Made by a program: the position numbers and the translations under genes. From Lates calcarifer (Eukaryota; Chordata; Actinopteri; Centropomidae), in the NCBI RefSeq assembly GCF_001640805.2, contig NC_066837.1, positions 22,646,804-22,710,803 of the forward strand: a stretch of DNA of 64,000 bases. The letters run 5' to 3'. Positions 18,976-32,861 of the stretch are shown here, piece by piece. The notes under the pieces are model-generated. The model did not search any database, was not told where the DNA came from, and saw only the letters and a program-made list of their open reading frames with translations. Numbering within the stretch: position 1 is the stretch's first letter; each line of letters starts with the position of its first letter.

Positions 18976-21900
18976 GACAAAGGGAGCTCACACAGACGAG
19001 GTGGTGTCCCTGGTCATCTGTTGATAGAGCGATTGGAGTTGCACTGCACAGACACAGAGCTATATCATATTGATGTGGTTTGACATTTGATTAAACTGAG
19101 CAGTGCAACTGCAAGTTAGAGATGAGGGACACAGCAGTTTACTTCACAGGGTCTGCGGTCAGGTTTTAAGACATCAGGCTGAGTGCTTAGATTAGTGCTG
19201 ATGATTGGGTAATCTGACCTTAGACCACTGTGCAAAGATGCAACTTTTACCTCACATGGGCTGATCCTGAAGCAGAGAATTAGGTAGAATGTACCCAGGG
19301 GGTCAAAGGTCACATATTATGTGACGCTATGAAGCTCCAATCAGAGTGGAAGAGACAACACAGAATGTCTCTCTTTACTCGCTATTGGAACCTGAGAATG
19401 TGCATTTGTATATAGATTTCACTATGCAAAGCTGCCATTTTTATGGTTGCATGTGCCTGATTTCTTTTCTTATTTGGTTTAGTGGGTTTACCCCTTCAGT
19501 TATCATGAGGACCTATATACAGTTTAGGATATATTAAATTAAATGTTATTTGGGAGTAGTGTGCATTTGGGAAAAGACCACTAGAAAGCCAAATATCCCT
19601 CCGTGATTGAGTTATGTTTTGTGACATGTGGGCTATGTAGAGATTATGGAGTTAGGCTTGATAGCCATATAACCATGAAATCACCATTGGAAAAAAGTTT
19701 TCAGGGTCAAGCAGTCTTTGTGCTCCTGTGTTCACCATCTCAACTAGTGATGTTTTTAAGACCACTTTATTCCAATGAAAAAAAACAAAGACCATCCATT
19801 TACTGAACTCTGACCATGGCAAATGTAACATACTTGTGTTGGTAAAAGTGGGTTAAATGTGCCAAATACAGTAATAGAGGTGTTAATTGGGCATTCATAG
19901 TCAGTGTTGCCCTTTCAACTTGTAGCTAACATCCTGATAGACAGGAGGGAGGGGAATGCAGATAAATGCACTTATTGAACAGGTTTATCTGCTGAGCATG
20001 CCCTCATTTAGAAGAGTAACTTATTAACCAACAGCTTCCTCTTCAATCCGTCAACAGAGAGACCTCGCACTTCCTCCAAGGTCTTCCTGACATTTAGTTT
20101 TTAGAACACTGATGTTTATCTCCTGTTTACAGGATTCTCAATTTAAGCCGTTGAAGGCAGACTGCAGCCTGTGTGTCTTTACACATGGCAGATTAACACC
20201 TCAGCCTGCAATGGTGAGAATCAAACACCTGTCTTTAGAGAAGCTACTGGTTTACTTTGTTGCTTTGTGCCCGCCAGTGATATATTTGTCAGTTTAACAC
20301 CCCAGCTGCCTAGCTGTTGTAGCTTGGTTAATGAGACAGTCAGAAGTTGGCCTGAGGTCAGTTTTTTTTTTTTTCATTGTTTCAAGGTCGTTGCGGGGGT
20401 GTAGGCTGACTTTTGATCAGTGAATGATATACCAGAAATTGAATGTGGTTATATTTATTGAACACGACGCTGTGAATGGTACTACATTGGAGACATTAAT
20501 AATGGTGAAAAAATATTGTTGATCATGTTGTTTGACCTTTAGAAGAAAACGTGCGTAACTTACTGAACCCAAATACACTGGTCATGATTTTTCATTTGTG
20601 CCTTAAGGAGGGAAATTGATGTTGAAAGGTTTTAGGGGTAAAGGAAAATGAGTGAGAGTAAAATGTGTGTTATATTTAGGATAAACAGCTGTGTATCACA
20701 GCTGCCCTCACTGCTGCGCTTGAGTGATTTCTGCTCATTTTCATGCTCTGGAAAATCAGTTAAATCTGTTCCTCAATGAACACTTAAAATCTGTGTATTC
20801 ATAAAACAGTGAAGACTATAGTATGTCATAATTACCCAGCTTGAATAATTCATAGATAAGATAGTGGATTTCTAAATTTGTGCCTTTAGACTTGATGTCT
20901 CCAGCTTCTCCCTATAGTGTTGTAATAGTAACATGAGGCTAAAATTTGACATGTATTGTTGATTTAATGTATATTTAAAGTGAGAAGTAGCCCACATTGA
21001 AATTATAACTGCTCAAGTTTTGCAACATTAATTAGCTTGATATCTTGTTAGATTCAAATTTACTTCAAGGTTCATGTTTTAGATGTGAGGAGACTATAAT
21101 GATTTCTGTAAAATAATTTGATTATGATTTAATGCCTACTTCAAATGTTTTAAGACTGGCAGAAAACACTGGCCAGATCTTGTGCAGCTTAATTTGTTTT
21201 TCAATTGTGTTTCCAGGTATGTTTTTGTCATCACTGAAGTTGTGAAGTTGCCATATGCCCTTTTGTTTTCATCTTATGTCATGGTGTCAGAAGCACAACA
21301 GTGATTTACTTGAGACTTTACAGAATAAAATCATTCACAGGATGTTGTGTCTCATCGAGGACATGGTTACATTCATGTACGGCAGTAATACAGGTTTTCT
21401 AGTATTGAGGAGATATACTTTTCCATTCCAGTCTGCCAGTTCACTGCACAACCTTGAGCCTGCCAGGATTTAAACAGGTTATTTTGGTCCTCAGTTGCAT
21501 GTGAGGGCATTGAATTACATATCACACAGTTAGTGCAACAAGTTGAAAACATTTCTGTTTATGTTTTGTAAGTGTGAGAAAAGGAGCATTTCCCAACCAT
21601 CTCTTATGGAAATCTTTTGGAGAAGCTGTTTTGAAGCCATACATTTTTCTTAGTGTCGAACTGTGATACAAGTGAAACATGAGACAACCTCCTTACAAAT
21701 GATGGTAGACAATTTTTTAAAATGAGAAAATAAATTAAAACTTTATATATGACTGGATAATGCCACTGTTAAAGAGGTCAAAACATACCAAAACAAAGGT
21801 TACACATTTTACTCATTGTCAGGGTAAGTTTCAAGTGCATTTCCAGATTAATCAAGTAATACAAATTTGACACAAAAGACAAAATGAAATAAATTGAGTT

Positions 21901-21985
21901 GCTTATACCCAATTACACAAACCCATCCCAAAACATTTAAAAATTAGTATCAGATAAAACATGTACAATACTGATTGATTTTGTC
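18976..21985. other. 3' flank of syngr2 and convergent spacer to tk1
   Basis: About 3 kb without a recognisable gene. The proximal part is probably the long syngr2 3' UTR; an AATAAA at 21729-21734 is one candidate end. The sequence is AT-rich and ORFs here are short and without family features. syngr2 and tk1 converge on this spacer. Confidence 0.5.
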
Positions 21986-23464
21986 TTAGTTTTGTGTTTC
22001 GAGGTGGAGAGCAGAGAAAAGCTTTCTGGGAACTCTGCAGTCCATTTGTTTTCCTGAGAAGGCATGTTGTGGAGTTTCATTCCTAAAGGGTGCATGGTTC
22101 TCTTTGTCTGCCACCAGACCCCCATAACACTTTCTACACACCGCTTGATACTTGTCAGCTCCACCGATCACTTCCACCTATGGCGCAGAAACAAAAGTTG
22201 ACTGATAAAGATCTGATGAAAAAAAAGGGACTTTGTTTTATATTCACTGCAAACTACACATAATCTACTCACTCTACTCTTGAGGGTGGGTTGGTGGGTG
22301 CCATGGACAAAATATCCCAATATTATAGAGGCTTATCTCATTGTTAATGTAATGTTTTTATTTTAAAAATAAAAACATAATATGAAGTCAAACACACCCT
22401 TCATAACAATGGGTTTTCGAAGTCAAGACTCAGGCTGTGACAGATTTTGGTAAAACTGTCACCACCATCACCACCCTTCAGAAAGCGTTCTGAATCACTG
22501 TATATGGTCACCTTATTCATTTCGTAAATTTGCCTCCTCACCTCCTTCTCGGCTCCTATCCTCTTGGTGTAGGCGGCTTCTTTGTAACACTGCATGCAGA
22601 CGGCGTGGAGTTTCACCACGCTCTCTGCTAGAGGAACAAGGTTAAGGATGTTTCCAAATGCCTACAGGAATGCACAGGACAACAGAAAGAAAAGCAGTCA
22701 GCTTTAATTTCATTACAGAACAGACACACTATAGTGTGAAAAAATGCACACATTGAACCCTCTGTCTGTTAAAGTGCTGCTCATGCAGATTGTTCACAAT
22801 CCAATCTCAAATGTGTTCCTTGTTTTGGACATTTTGTTGTGTCTATACCCACACTGACGCATCCATCTGCCCCTTCAGCAGCCACACAGCATCTGTGTGT
22901 CAATACAAACTGTTTTCCAGCATTACTCTGACATGTAGAGACAAACACGCAGGCACTTACCTTTCTCTGGAAGGTTCCATCCAAGGCAGCTACAATGACT
23001 GTCTTTCCTAAATTGGCCATCTCCTCACAAAACTCCACTGTGTCTGGAAACTGCAATAACACAGAGGAATCACAGATTTAGTGGGGTGAAGCCTTCTTCC
23101 TGACACATCTGTCGGAGTCTGTTATGAATCCTGGATCTTATTGGGTTCCTCTAAATAAACACTCCTCACTAGTCCAGACAATAAGACAACCTGGGGTCCC
23201 TGGAGGTGAATAGTAACTAGTTTAAGCCAAAAGAAGAAAGAGAAAAATATACAATACATATATACTTACAAACTGCCCTTCATCGATTCCAATGACACAG
23301 GCATTGAGTGCCAGAGATCTCACATCTCCCAGACAGTTGGCTGGTACAGCCTCCATTGTGTTTCTAAAAGATGGACATGGATATGGTCAGGGAAATGGAT
23401 AAATAAAAATCAAAAAGGAAGGTATCCAATAAATACTTTTACAAATTACTCCCTGCTTTAGTCA

Positions 23465-23499
<35 letters not shown>

Positions 23500-24812
23500 A
23501 TAATAATAATAATAATAATAATGATGGTGATAATAATAATAATAGTGATAATAATAATAATAATAGTACAGGAAAATCCTCATCTACCAAAGGCACTCGC
23601 CACCTCAGTCAACTCAGATTTTTGCTTGGATATCATGGATCAGATTAGTAAGAACAAACAGTATTTCTTCCTGTTTGCTCCAATATCAAAAGCAACTAAT
23701 ACAGTTCCTGATTTCCTCCAATTCAAATTTAAGTGTGCTCTTTAGATAAGGAGTTAAATACAGTGCTTGTTTATGTTATGGGAACCAAACTTGTGATTTG
23801 GTAAGGGTGCATTTGCACTATTTGTAGTTGGGTAACAAATGGTTTCATGTTTCCAGTGACAGCCCTTCCCTTATGTCGCAATGTGGGAAAATTGCATACA
23901 CAGCTGTGCACAAATTAACATTAAGCTAAGCAAGATTGTGAAAAACTTATTCAAATGAAAAAGTAAATAAAAACTCACTTGTCATGTGTAGCCATGCCTG
24001 CGTCAGAATAACGTGTGTCTTTGGCATATTTAATCACCAAGCAGCTATACTGGGCTATCTGGAAACGGCGCACTCTTCTCATCAGTTCAGTGCTGCAAAG
24101 AAAATGACAATAATTTAGTGAACATCAGTGACAACAGTCTGTACATTTTGTGCATGAAAATATATTTCTTCAGTCATGTGACAATGTCCCTCGTGATTTC
24201 ATTTTATTGTACCATAAGCATGTGGCAATAAACACTGTATAACATATTTCATGTAAAAGTATAAAATCAGTGTTACGTGGAATTAAAATCGTAAGTATTA
24301 ATATACAAAGCATACAGGCTGTACGCTCTATAACATAGGATTCATGTAGCTTTTACAGATGATGGGGGCTGGGTAAACAATGCAGATTTGGCGGGAGGGA
24401 AAGGTCTGGGTGGTCAATATTGTTCTAATAATACTTTAAATGGTGAATATGAATGACACTAGCCAGCTACACATGTAAACAAAACTGCCGTTTTGATGTT
24501 GTGAATGGAAAAACTCACCTTTTGCCTGAAAACATCGGTCCAAAGATGACCTGAAAATAACAACAGCAGAGAGACTGTTAGACGAGCTCAGGCAATGACT
24601 ACACGTACAGAATTCATTTAAAAACACAGCTAATGTTAACATTGACTTCATGTCTTGTTTGCTTAAGTTGAACCACGTTAGCTGGGCTTAACGTATCGAC
24701 TAATTTAGACAAATAACTTGGTAACCTTGCATTAATTAATACAAACCTGAATTTGTCCCCGGGCTTTCCTCGGTGAATTTGGAAGAACTCTCGGAAAATC
24801 CACACAGTCCAT
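21986..24812 (-). CDS. tk1: Thymidine kinase 1, cytosolic
   Basis: Seven exons on the minus strand: 24747-24812, 24519-24550, 23979-24092, 23270-23363, 22961-23050, 22542-22661 and 21986-22177. They encode 235 residues, against 234 in human. The enzyme phosphorylates thymidine to dTMP with ATP in the cytosol during S phase. Visible motifs are the P-loop GPMFSGKS split by an intron, the conserved VIGIDEGQF segment with the catalytic-region acidic residues, [13 protein letters not shown], the zinc-binding cysteines in [14 protein letters not shown] and VCRKCYGG, and [14 protein letters not shown] of the substrate loop. A KEN box (ADKENHAP) near the C-terminus matches the APC/C-Cdh1 degron that clears mammalian TK1 at mitotic exit. 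The frame is uninterrupted. The start is set by homology ([22 protein letters not shown] split here as the first 22 codons). As in mammals it is head-to-head with afmid, here 2.4 kb apart. Confidence 0.96.
23464..23570. repeat. (TAC)n/(TAA)n compound microsatellite
   Basis: About 35 bases of TAC repeats run into about 70 bases of TAA/ATA repeats with a few interruptions, inside a tk1 intron. Confidence 0.9.
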
Positions 24813-24914
24813 TTTTACTAAAAGAGGCTGTTTTAATAAAGGCGTTATTAATTTAAAAAGAAAAAGAGAGGTATTACGAGTATATTCGCCCTCAAGCTGA
24901 AGCTCTGAAACAAC

Positions 24915-25080
24915 AAATTGAATATGGCGCGCCGGCAGCTACCGGCTGTCGTATTTATACCGGAAATGGACTGACCAATAGGCGCAGCGTCAAGGGTTCT
25001 GTGGACCAAACAGATGTGTGATAGCAGAGCGGCGGTTCCACTGTCGACCAATCAGAGCACAGAATACTGTTTGGCGCTCT
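24915..25080 (-). promoter_or_regulatory. tk1 core promoter with TATA, two CCAAT boxes and an E2F-type site
   Basis: Reading upstream of the tk1 start: a TATA-like box at 24951-24960 (GTATAAATAC on the minus strand), CCAAT boxes at 24975-24979 and 25048-25052, and TTTGGCGC at 25070-25077, a consensus E2F half-site form. CCAAT/NF-Y and E2F control of S-phase transcription is established for mammalian TK1. Sites were found by eye and binding is inferred. Confidence 0.65.
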
Positions 25081-27197
25081 GTGCTTTCAATCGAACAGCT
25101 GCAGGCAGCTTTCAAATCTCCGCGCACAGGAGCAAAACATTTTATTGTATATTATCTATCTATCTTCTCATCCATTGGGTCAAGAGGTATTAAGTAAACA
25201 GAAACAACAACAAAAATCAGGTCAATATTAGGTAGGACCATAAAACAGCACTAACTGCACAAATTACACCAGTTTTTCAAGGTACGTGTTCCTCTTGTGT
25301 CAGAAGATTGTTCTCTGTGACTCTGGCCATATCTGGCCTTTGGGGCGTCATCATGCTACAGAATGACTCCCTGATGGTATTGTATGATAGATAAGAATCT
25401 AAACATCTAAAGGGCCTAAAACCTTTGCACAGTACTGTATGTGTAACCTGCATAGATAGGAAACGTTTCACAAGCCACTTACTGTTACTGTCGCTTGGAT
25501 AAAACTTCATATCAAGTCTCATGCTCAGAAGTTTCTCTCAGGTTTTCCAGTTATGATGGTGAAATTACTATAGGTTGTGTAAAGTCTTTGAAATCAGCAG
25601 CTGTAACTATATGAAATACTGCGAACTAAAATCCTACTGGTAAAACAACCCATGCAATGACCTATGGAAATGCATTGTGAAGAGACAGTATTAGTGTGCG
25701 TGTACTGTATGTCAGCCTCTCCTGTGACCTCCAGTTTTCCCAGTGTTTCCTGTGCGTCTTGGTTTTCCCTCTGTTTTCCCTTGCGTTTCCTCCTCTGTCT
25801 CCTGGCTGTGGGTATGTGTGTGTGAGCGTGTGCGTCATTGGAGAGGTGTGCCACAGCCCAGGTCCAGGCACACCTGCTTTTCCATTCACCAATCATGCTC
25901 AGTATATTAACCCAGGTCTTCCTTTCACTTCTTTCCAAACTGTTCCACGTTGCCATGTGGTAGCACATCCAGGCCACTTCAGTTTCTAAGGTTTTGAGTA
26001 TTTTTCCAGTGTTTCGTGCCTTGTTCTCATTCATGTTTTCCAGTGCCTAGTACTCACCTGGTCTGTTGCTGGCATCTGCCTCTGTTGCTTCTCTCTCCTG
26101 TTTATTCCTATTACCTGGCCACACCTCTCATCCACTTCAGCCTCTGGTCTCCTCCACCTTTTCTAAGCCACTCCCCTCCCACTACCTTTACTTTGCTGGT
26201 GTCCTTGTCTGTGTCTGCACTGGGGTCCTTACCAAACTATTCTGTAAATGTAACATGGTAGTGTGTATCTACTATGACATCAACAACACAATGTAACCTC
26301 AAAGTATGCAAAGACAGTGCTGAGTGATTTTTCTCCTAAACCAAATTAATGATCTATTTTTGTTTATTTGCCTAAATAAAGGTGAGTAAACTGAGGCAAG
26401 TCTCTCTATTAAAATATGTTTCCACATTCTATTACAGTGTAGCCAGCTGGCTGAGTAATTTACCTCATGGTTATCACACCAAAAAACTGATTACCTTCTC
26501 TGTGTTGTGTTAATGTGCACCTTCACACAAACTTGTTCTTTTATTTAATCCATGTTGGTTGAATAGCTGATATGTGCAAAACATCAGTGTTAATGTTTGT
26601 AAAACATAAAAATAAAAGTAATACTCCAGAGTCATGGCTGGATTCCTTCTCATGTGTAGGATTTTCTCACAGCAGACATTTTAATTTGTCTTTATATTCA
26701 ATTGTGACATAAGGCCCCTATTCAAGACATGGCCTCACTATCTGGGAATAAGCATGACTCAGCTAAGAATTCATGGTGAATGTTTTGTTATATCATATAC
26801 CACAAACCAACTGAAACATAGTGAACACTGTATGATGTCCTCATGTAACACTATATACATTTTTCACAGTTAAACCTGCTTTACCACTGTACAGAGAGCT
26901 CCCTTGAACACTACATTTAAATACCAAATTTGGCTAGGTCACTGTTTTTTGTAGTTTCATATCAAGACGCTGACTTTCATTTCCTTAACATTAGCTGTAG
27001 GCTAATGTAACCACAGTGTTCACGTGTTTGAAAAACAGGTTAATAGTAGTTTACTTTTCAAATGTGAGGGTCACCAGTCTAAAGTTCAGTTCTGCAGTAA
27101 CGCCACCGCCACTGCTGCTGCTGCTGCTGCTGAGCACATGTTGGTTGGAAATATCTTTGGACTTTCGGCGATTTAAATCACTTCAAGGGATAAAACG
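25081..27197. other. Spacer between tk1 and afmid
   Basis: No gene recognised. ORFs of up to 146 codons at 25594-26261 on both strands overlap each other, lack domain signatures and look like chance frames in CT-rich sequence. A (CTG)7 tract at 27112-27132 lies 65 bases before the afmid start codon, probably in its 5' UTR. Confidence 0.5.
27112..27132 (+). repeat. (CTG)7 trinucleotide repeat in the likely afmid 5' UTR
   Basis: Seven uninterrupted CTG units, 65 bases upstream of the chosen afmid ATG and read as CTG on the sense strand. Confidence 0.85.
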
Positions 27198-30100
27198 ATG
27201 CACTGGACTGAAATGAAAAAAGATGTAAGAGTTTGACTGAGTGGTCTTTTCCTTTTTCTCTTTTGCTTGAGATTTGTGTGCGTAGCAGGTTATATCTTTA
27301 ACTGCGAGCTTGTAATTTTGTTTAGTAAAAGTGACAGTTTCATTGTTCCTCTTTTGGCAACAAATAAAAGAACTTACAGTAAAATAAAGACGCCCTCGTC
27401 GAGGCAGAGGGTCAGTAAAAGCAGAGGAGGGCGCTGTTTACCGTGTTCACAGTGTTTATATCACTGGCTATGGTGTTTGCTGTCCGGGGTTTCATGGCCG
27501 CCCGGCTGACAGGAGTCTCTCTCCGTCTGACAGGAGCTTGAAAGGCAGTATTCGCCCAGCCGGTGGTCGTACAGGATGTCTGCAGACGACGTGATCAAGG
27601 CTCATGTAAAGGCTTTAAAGGAAGGTCGGTCTGTTTTGAAGCTAGATGCATAAATCGCAACAATACACAGAAATCCGGTTTGGGTGAATATGGGCAGGCC
27701 AGTAGCTCTGTAGGACGACAGGTGTCGAGTCTAATGTTGTAAATAATGTGTTTCCCTGTCGATTCGCTGTTAGGATACAGGAGGCTACCTATATATTACA
27801 CACAAATCTGACTGGATATGTTATCTGTAACATTGCTTTACAAATTGTATATTGATTTTGTGAAGATCTCAAGAACAACTTCACTTTTGGAGAGTGAGAA
27901 CATTATTTATTACAGAGAAAAACACATGTTACTAGGTTTTGTAGCCAGAACCATGAAGAGGAAACTTGAATGAGGCATCTTAAATATGTTGCCTCTCCCT
28001 GTTCCACAATGAGATCATAGACTGTATGAATGAGGCATAAAATTTGCAGCACACCTCACACAAGTGTATCATTATTGTTGCACTGACTATGAATGGACAG
28101 TATGGATAAAATCCTCTATCATTGTGCAAGTAAATTTATATTTACACTGTAGATATTCAAGTATTTTCAGGGGTGTTAATGCCTTCATTAGAGAGCTGAC
28201 AGCTTGGAGATGTCAGGAAGTGAGGGGAGGGAGAGGTAGGAAATGACATGCAACAAAGGTTCCCAGCTAGACTTGAATCAGCTAACCCCTTGCACTCCCA
28301 TGTTTTCCCAGGAGAAAGTGTTTATGGATAAAACAATGGCAGGTCTACTTTTGTCTAATCCAGTGAATTAAATACCTAAAATCTACAAAACTTCGTCACA
28401 CTGATGTAAAGGTGATTCTAAAATCTAGTAAAGCTCACAATGATTTGCAACATTGAGTGTGTTAACATTGCATTTGCATCCTGATTTTCAGCCTTACCCT
28501 GTTTTTGATTATATTTGGAATATGGTATTTACATGGAACATGGAAAATCTGGTTATTCATATCCCTGTATATATTAAAAGGGATAGCTACCAGAGTATAA
28601 ACAGCACACAAACATATGGTCTCACTTGTATGCTTCTAATCATGCTTTTGTTGTTCAGGTACGGAGCGAGCTCGTGGCCTTGCTCAAACTTTACTCAACG
28701 TGCCCTATGGTGAGGGAGATGGAGAGATGGATGTCTACATACCCAGCACCAACTCTTTGGGTATGAACACGTGTGGCTGCTGTGACACCACCACCCTACT
28801 GCCATGCTTTGAGTATGCAGAAGCTGATGTTGAGCATGACAATTAACACGCCTCATACCCTCTGTTTCAGATGTGCCCCTTGTTATTTACCTACATGGAG
28901 GCTACTGGCAGTTTCTCAGGTACAGTCCTCTGCTTCCAGAGGCCTCTGAATTGTTTTGTATCTGTACAAAGATCTTTTTTCATGCTGATTCTTTGTGCAC
29001 ATACAGCAAGGAGGAGTCAGGGTTCATGGCTGTTCCACTCGTAGATAAAGGTGTAGTGGTGGTTGCTGTTGGATATGACATCGCCCCCAAAGGTAGAGTC
29101 TTTTCATTTCTGATGAAGTTGTGTCTGCTCATGGGGAAAGATGGATCATTTAAGGACATGAACTGGTAATGTCAACACTCTACCTGTGGCTTCATGCTTC
29201 CTTTTCAGGTAACATGGACCTGATGGTGTCTCAAGTACGCACAAGTGTTGTGTCTGTCATTCAGCAGTACTCTCACATCAGGTACTCTTGCATGTTTTCC
29301 CCCAGTCTGAGGAAAGTCTATCTTAATGCACCATATTATAATGCAATTTCTCTCATGCTCTCACTGTCTCACTGCTTCTCTTATTCACCAACAGCTTAAA
29401 TGTCACCATCTCCATCGTAAATCCACCGTGTCTCTGTTTGTGTTTTATGAAATCTCTCTCCCTCAGCGGTCTGTACCTGTGTGGCCACTCTGCTGGGGCT
29501 CACCTGGCTGCAATGGTCCTCTCCACTGACTGGTCGCAGTATAACATCACTCCTCAGATCAAAGGTGAGGTGGAACAGGATGAGGGATGGACATAGATGT
29601 TCAGAAATACAAAGATTTAGACACTTGCTGCATAGCTCATGAACTGTTTTTTCATAATTATCCTCTAGGGGCTTTTCTGGTCAGTGGAATATATGACCTC
29701 CTGCCCATCCTGTCCACTTATGTCAATGAACCATTGAAGATGACAGAGTAAGTAGATTGAAAACCCTGTGAAATTAAATGTATTTATCTCATTGTCAGAC
29801 ATTTGACAGTAATCAGCCACCCTGTGTAGACACACTGAACCGACATTAACTTATGTTCAGGTTATAGGAATAAGAATAGCATGGATAATACAGCTAGAAA
29901 GACACTGAAAGACACTTATTGGGGTTTATACTAGTACAGTACAGTAACAGGTCTCAGGTCTCTCACTGATAACAGCCAGTGGTAATAAAATACGTGAGTC
30001 TATCAAATTTATATTTGCAAGTGAAGTAATACAGGGTAAAACCTTTTTGATCTGTTCTACATAATCCACCTTTGTTTGCACATACAAGGCTGATAATAAT

Positions 30101-32134
30101 GTTGGGTTATTTTTCCTTCTCTTAAAGGGGAACGCTGCCTATTTTACACATCATAGTCTATCTACACGTCTTTGGGAGCATTAGTGCATATGTGGAGAAA
30201 GTTGTATAAAGCCTTTTGTGGCTGTGAGCTGTATGATTACCTCAAGTGGTGTCACTGATTTTACCAATCCTCATCTCTGCTTGAGGCTGGTGGCTGAAGG
30301 CTACATTAGACGCCACAAACATAACACTTGAAGGAACTTTAAACTGTCCACCCTGAGTCAGATTATTTTCTAGGTGTGCAATGTTATACTGGTGGAGGAC
30401 TCCTGGAAGGATATAATCTGATTACTGACCGGATGATTTAGGGTTTTACACTAATCAGACTTTAACAACATGTAAACGCATTATGGAATTTCCTTCCTTA
30501 ACCTGATTACTCTTGGTTAATCCAGAGTTTGTTAACCTTGGGGGTTGGACACCACATGAAGTCACTTGAAATACAAGTTTGTTAGAATGTCAGTCAACAT
30601 ATGAATACATTTTTCATTTTGTGTTTCTTATATCAGCTATGACACATATAATCTTTTCAGGAAACTACTTTTTGAGCTTAATTTTTTACATGACAACTTA
30701 AGAAATATAGCTGCTTAGTTCTTGAAATCAGTGAGTGTGTATACCCATAAATGCCAGTGACGTAGAAAGCATCGTGTGTCAGAGTGTTGTAACAGTCATT
30801 GTGAAAGAGAAACTGTCCTTTTGTCTGTCTGTGTGGCTCTAATAATTGTCCTCTGCTAGTCTGTCGTGCCAGTCAGTGTCTGACTCTTCTGTCCCCCGGG
30901 TGTCTCCTGTTTGCAGGGAGGTGGCGGTCAGGAACAGCCCCAGCAAGCTGGTCCCTCAGCTCAAACTCTCCTCCTCCAGCTGCCACATTGTTGTGGCTGT
31001 CGCTGAGAACGACTCGCCAGAGTTTCGCAAGCAGTCTGAAGAATACTACAAAGTTAGTGCTGCTGATAAAGCTATTCTAGTCAGAGTACTACATGCACTG
31101 CGATTAATAATTTCATATTGATAAACAGAACATTAGTTCATTAGGATAGATTATTTTTAGGATGGTAGAACCTGCATTACATTTGAATTGAGGGAGAATT
31201 TGATTGATAAAGTGACACACTGTGTTTGATTTATAATCATGTATGATTGAGTAAAATCAAGTTAGTATATTTAAAATGGTATTTTTTTTATGTGTGTTTG
31301 TCATTACCTCTCTCTCTCGCTGCCTTAAAGACTTTGGAGGCATCAGGACTGAATGTGACCATGGAGGATGTGCCAAACACAGACCACTTCAGTATCATTG
31401 AGCAACTGGTAGATGGGGAGTATCACCTAACAAAGGTACAAACACACCCAAAACCCAAATAATCTAAACTTAAAGTCATTATGAATGTCAGTGCTATTTT
31501 TCAGAATGTCTACTCTTTTTCTTTCTTTCTCTGACAAATAGATTTACAACATTAATGTACAGTATTAAACACGCTATTTGTAAGTTTTGCTGTTGCTACA
31601 TAGCCAATGTTAGCATTAACAGCTGTTTACTTAGCAACAACGCCAATGTTTTGCTTCCAGTTCTATCACCATCTAATCATTTTCTACCCAGCTAGCCCTG
31701 GCCTAACCGGGCCAGTCACTTTCAGATAGCAACTCACTGTAGCATCCAGTCTGTCTTGAAGAAGTTGTGCTGCTCAGAGGGTGTATTCTAATCTATTGTA
31801 TTGTAAATACAACAGTGGCTGAAGCTTTTGGAAAGTGACCATCACCACCATCTGCTCATGATGAGAAACTATGTTCAAAGAAAACTTACAAAACCCCTTT
31901 AATGTACAACCTGGAACTGTGCTAATAATGATCTTTACGTGAAGGTAGCAGTAATAGTCTTAAACCATTGCACATCTCTATTTTGCAATTTTTCAGTGAA
32001 ATTCGGCATACATTTATAGATTGCGTTCATGGATTTTTTCTTTTTTAATTTTTCAAGGTTTTATGGTCAACACTTAGGAAAACTAATTTCTTCATTCTTT
32101 GTAGCTTCTCTTGAAGATGATGGGGAAAAGCTGA
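27198..32134 (+). CDS. afmid: Kynurenine formamidase (arylformamidase)
   Basis: Eleven exons: 27198-27224, 27534-27624, 28659-28760, 28871-28919, 29007-29092, 29209-29281, 29467-29564, 29669-29747, 30917-31052, 31331-31435 and 32105-32134. They encode 291 residues with no break. The enzyme hydrolyses N-formyl-kynurenine to kynurenine and formate, the second step of tryptophan breakdown. It is an alpha/beta hydrolase: the oxyanion motif HGGYW is in exon 4, the nucleophile elbow GHSAGAH in exon 7, the acid residue probably in [13 protein letters not shown] (exon 9) and the catalytic His in NTDHFSIIE (exon 10). The start MHWTEMKKD was chosen because exon 1 splices in phase 0 to [11 protein letters not shown], which aligns with the mammalian N-terminus; a downstream ATG at MSADD is less likely. 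Neighbour tk1 on the opposite strand is the same as in mammals. Confidence 0.95.
31575..31890. repeat. Dispersed repeat, copy 1 (afmid last intron)
   Basis: Contains ctacatagccaatgttagca and gctgtttactta, repeated in the same order at about 44930-44970 inside the OGA-like gene. It looks like a short interspersed or MITE-type element; family not named. Confidence 0.55.
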
Positions 32135-32861
32135 GGTGTCCTTGATCCACCATCTAATATCAGCATACCTCTATATCAACGTACACCTCTCAGTCATCAT
32201 GCACCGATACCGATAAAATATGCATTATTTCAGGTTTGTACTGTGGTAAATGTACAATTTCTATCCATTTTGATTGATCAAGAACAATATGGCATGGATT
32301 GTTCTGAGTGTCTAGTTTACTGTTTCATTTATAATCGACTTTGTTCACTGTAGTTACTGTTGTCAGAAAACGTCCTGTGTAAGCTTAATATGTTCCAACC
32401 ACATTAACATGTCATAAAAACATTGTGTGCCTAAAACTGTACCACTTGAGGGATGGTGATTGTGGTCTGATTCACTTGTGACAATCTGCACCGCAACTTC
32501 AAGTCCCTAGAGAGGACAATAACAGGAGCTCATGTCAAGTATACTGACATATCATACAAAGTGAATGTAGCTTTTTATTGTAACCACAATGCTGATATCA
32601 CACACAGGGAAATTTAATGTATCATTCACACTTGGTAAATGTTGATAATGAAAACTATATATTTGCACTCTTTATTTTACCCTAATACAGTAAAAGAATA
32701 CTGATTCAAATAGACATATTTTTAAAAAAAAGGTAACTAAATTGTAACTGATGCACATTGTTACTTACTGCCCTCTTTTTAGCAGCTTTAATAATTGTTT
32801 ACATTATTGTTTGCACAATTTTCTGTTTATCATTACTGTAGATTATAAAGAAAATCATCAC

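Noticed and set aside
25594..26296. Overlapping ORFs of 76-146 codons on both strands between tk1 and afmid
   Set aside because: They overlap in opposite strands and several frames, show no domain, signal or splice context, and follow CT-rich composition; chance ORFs.
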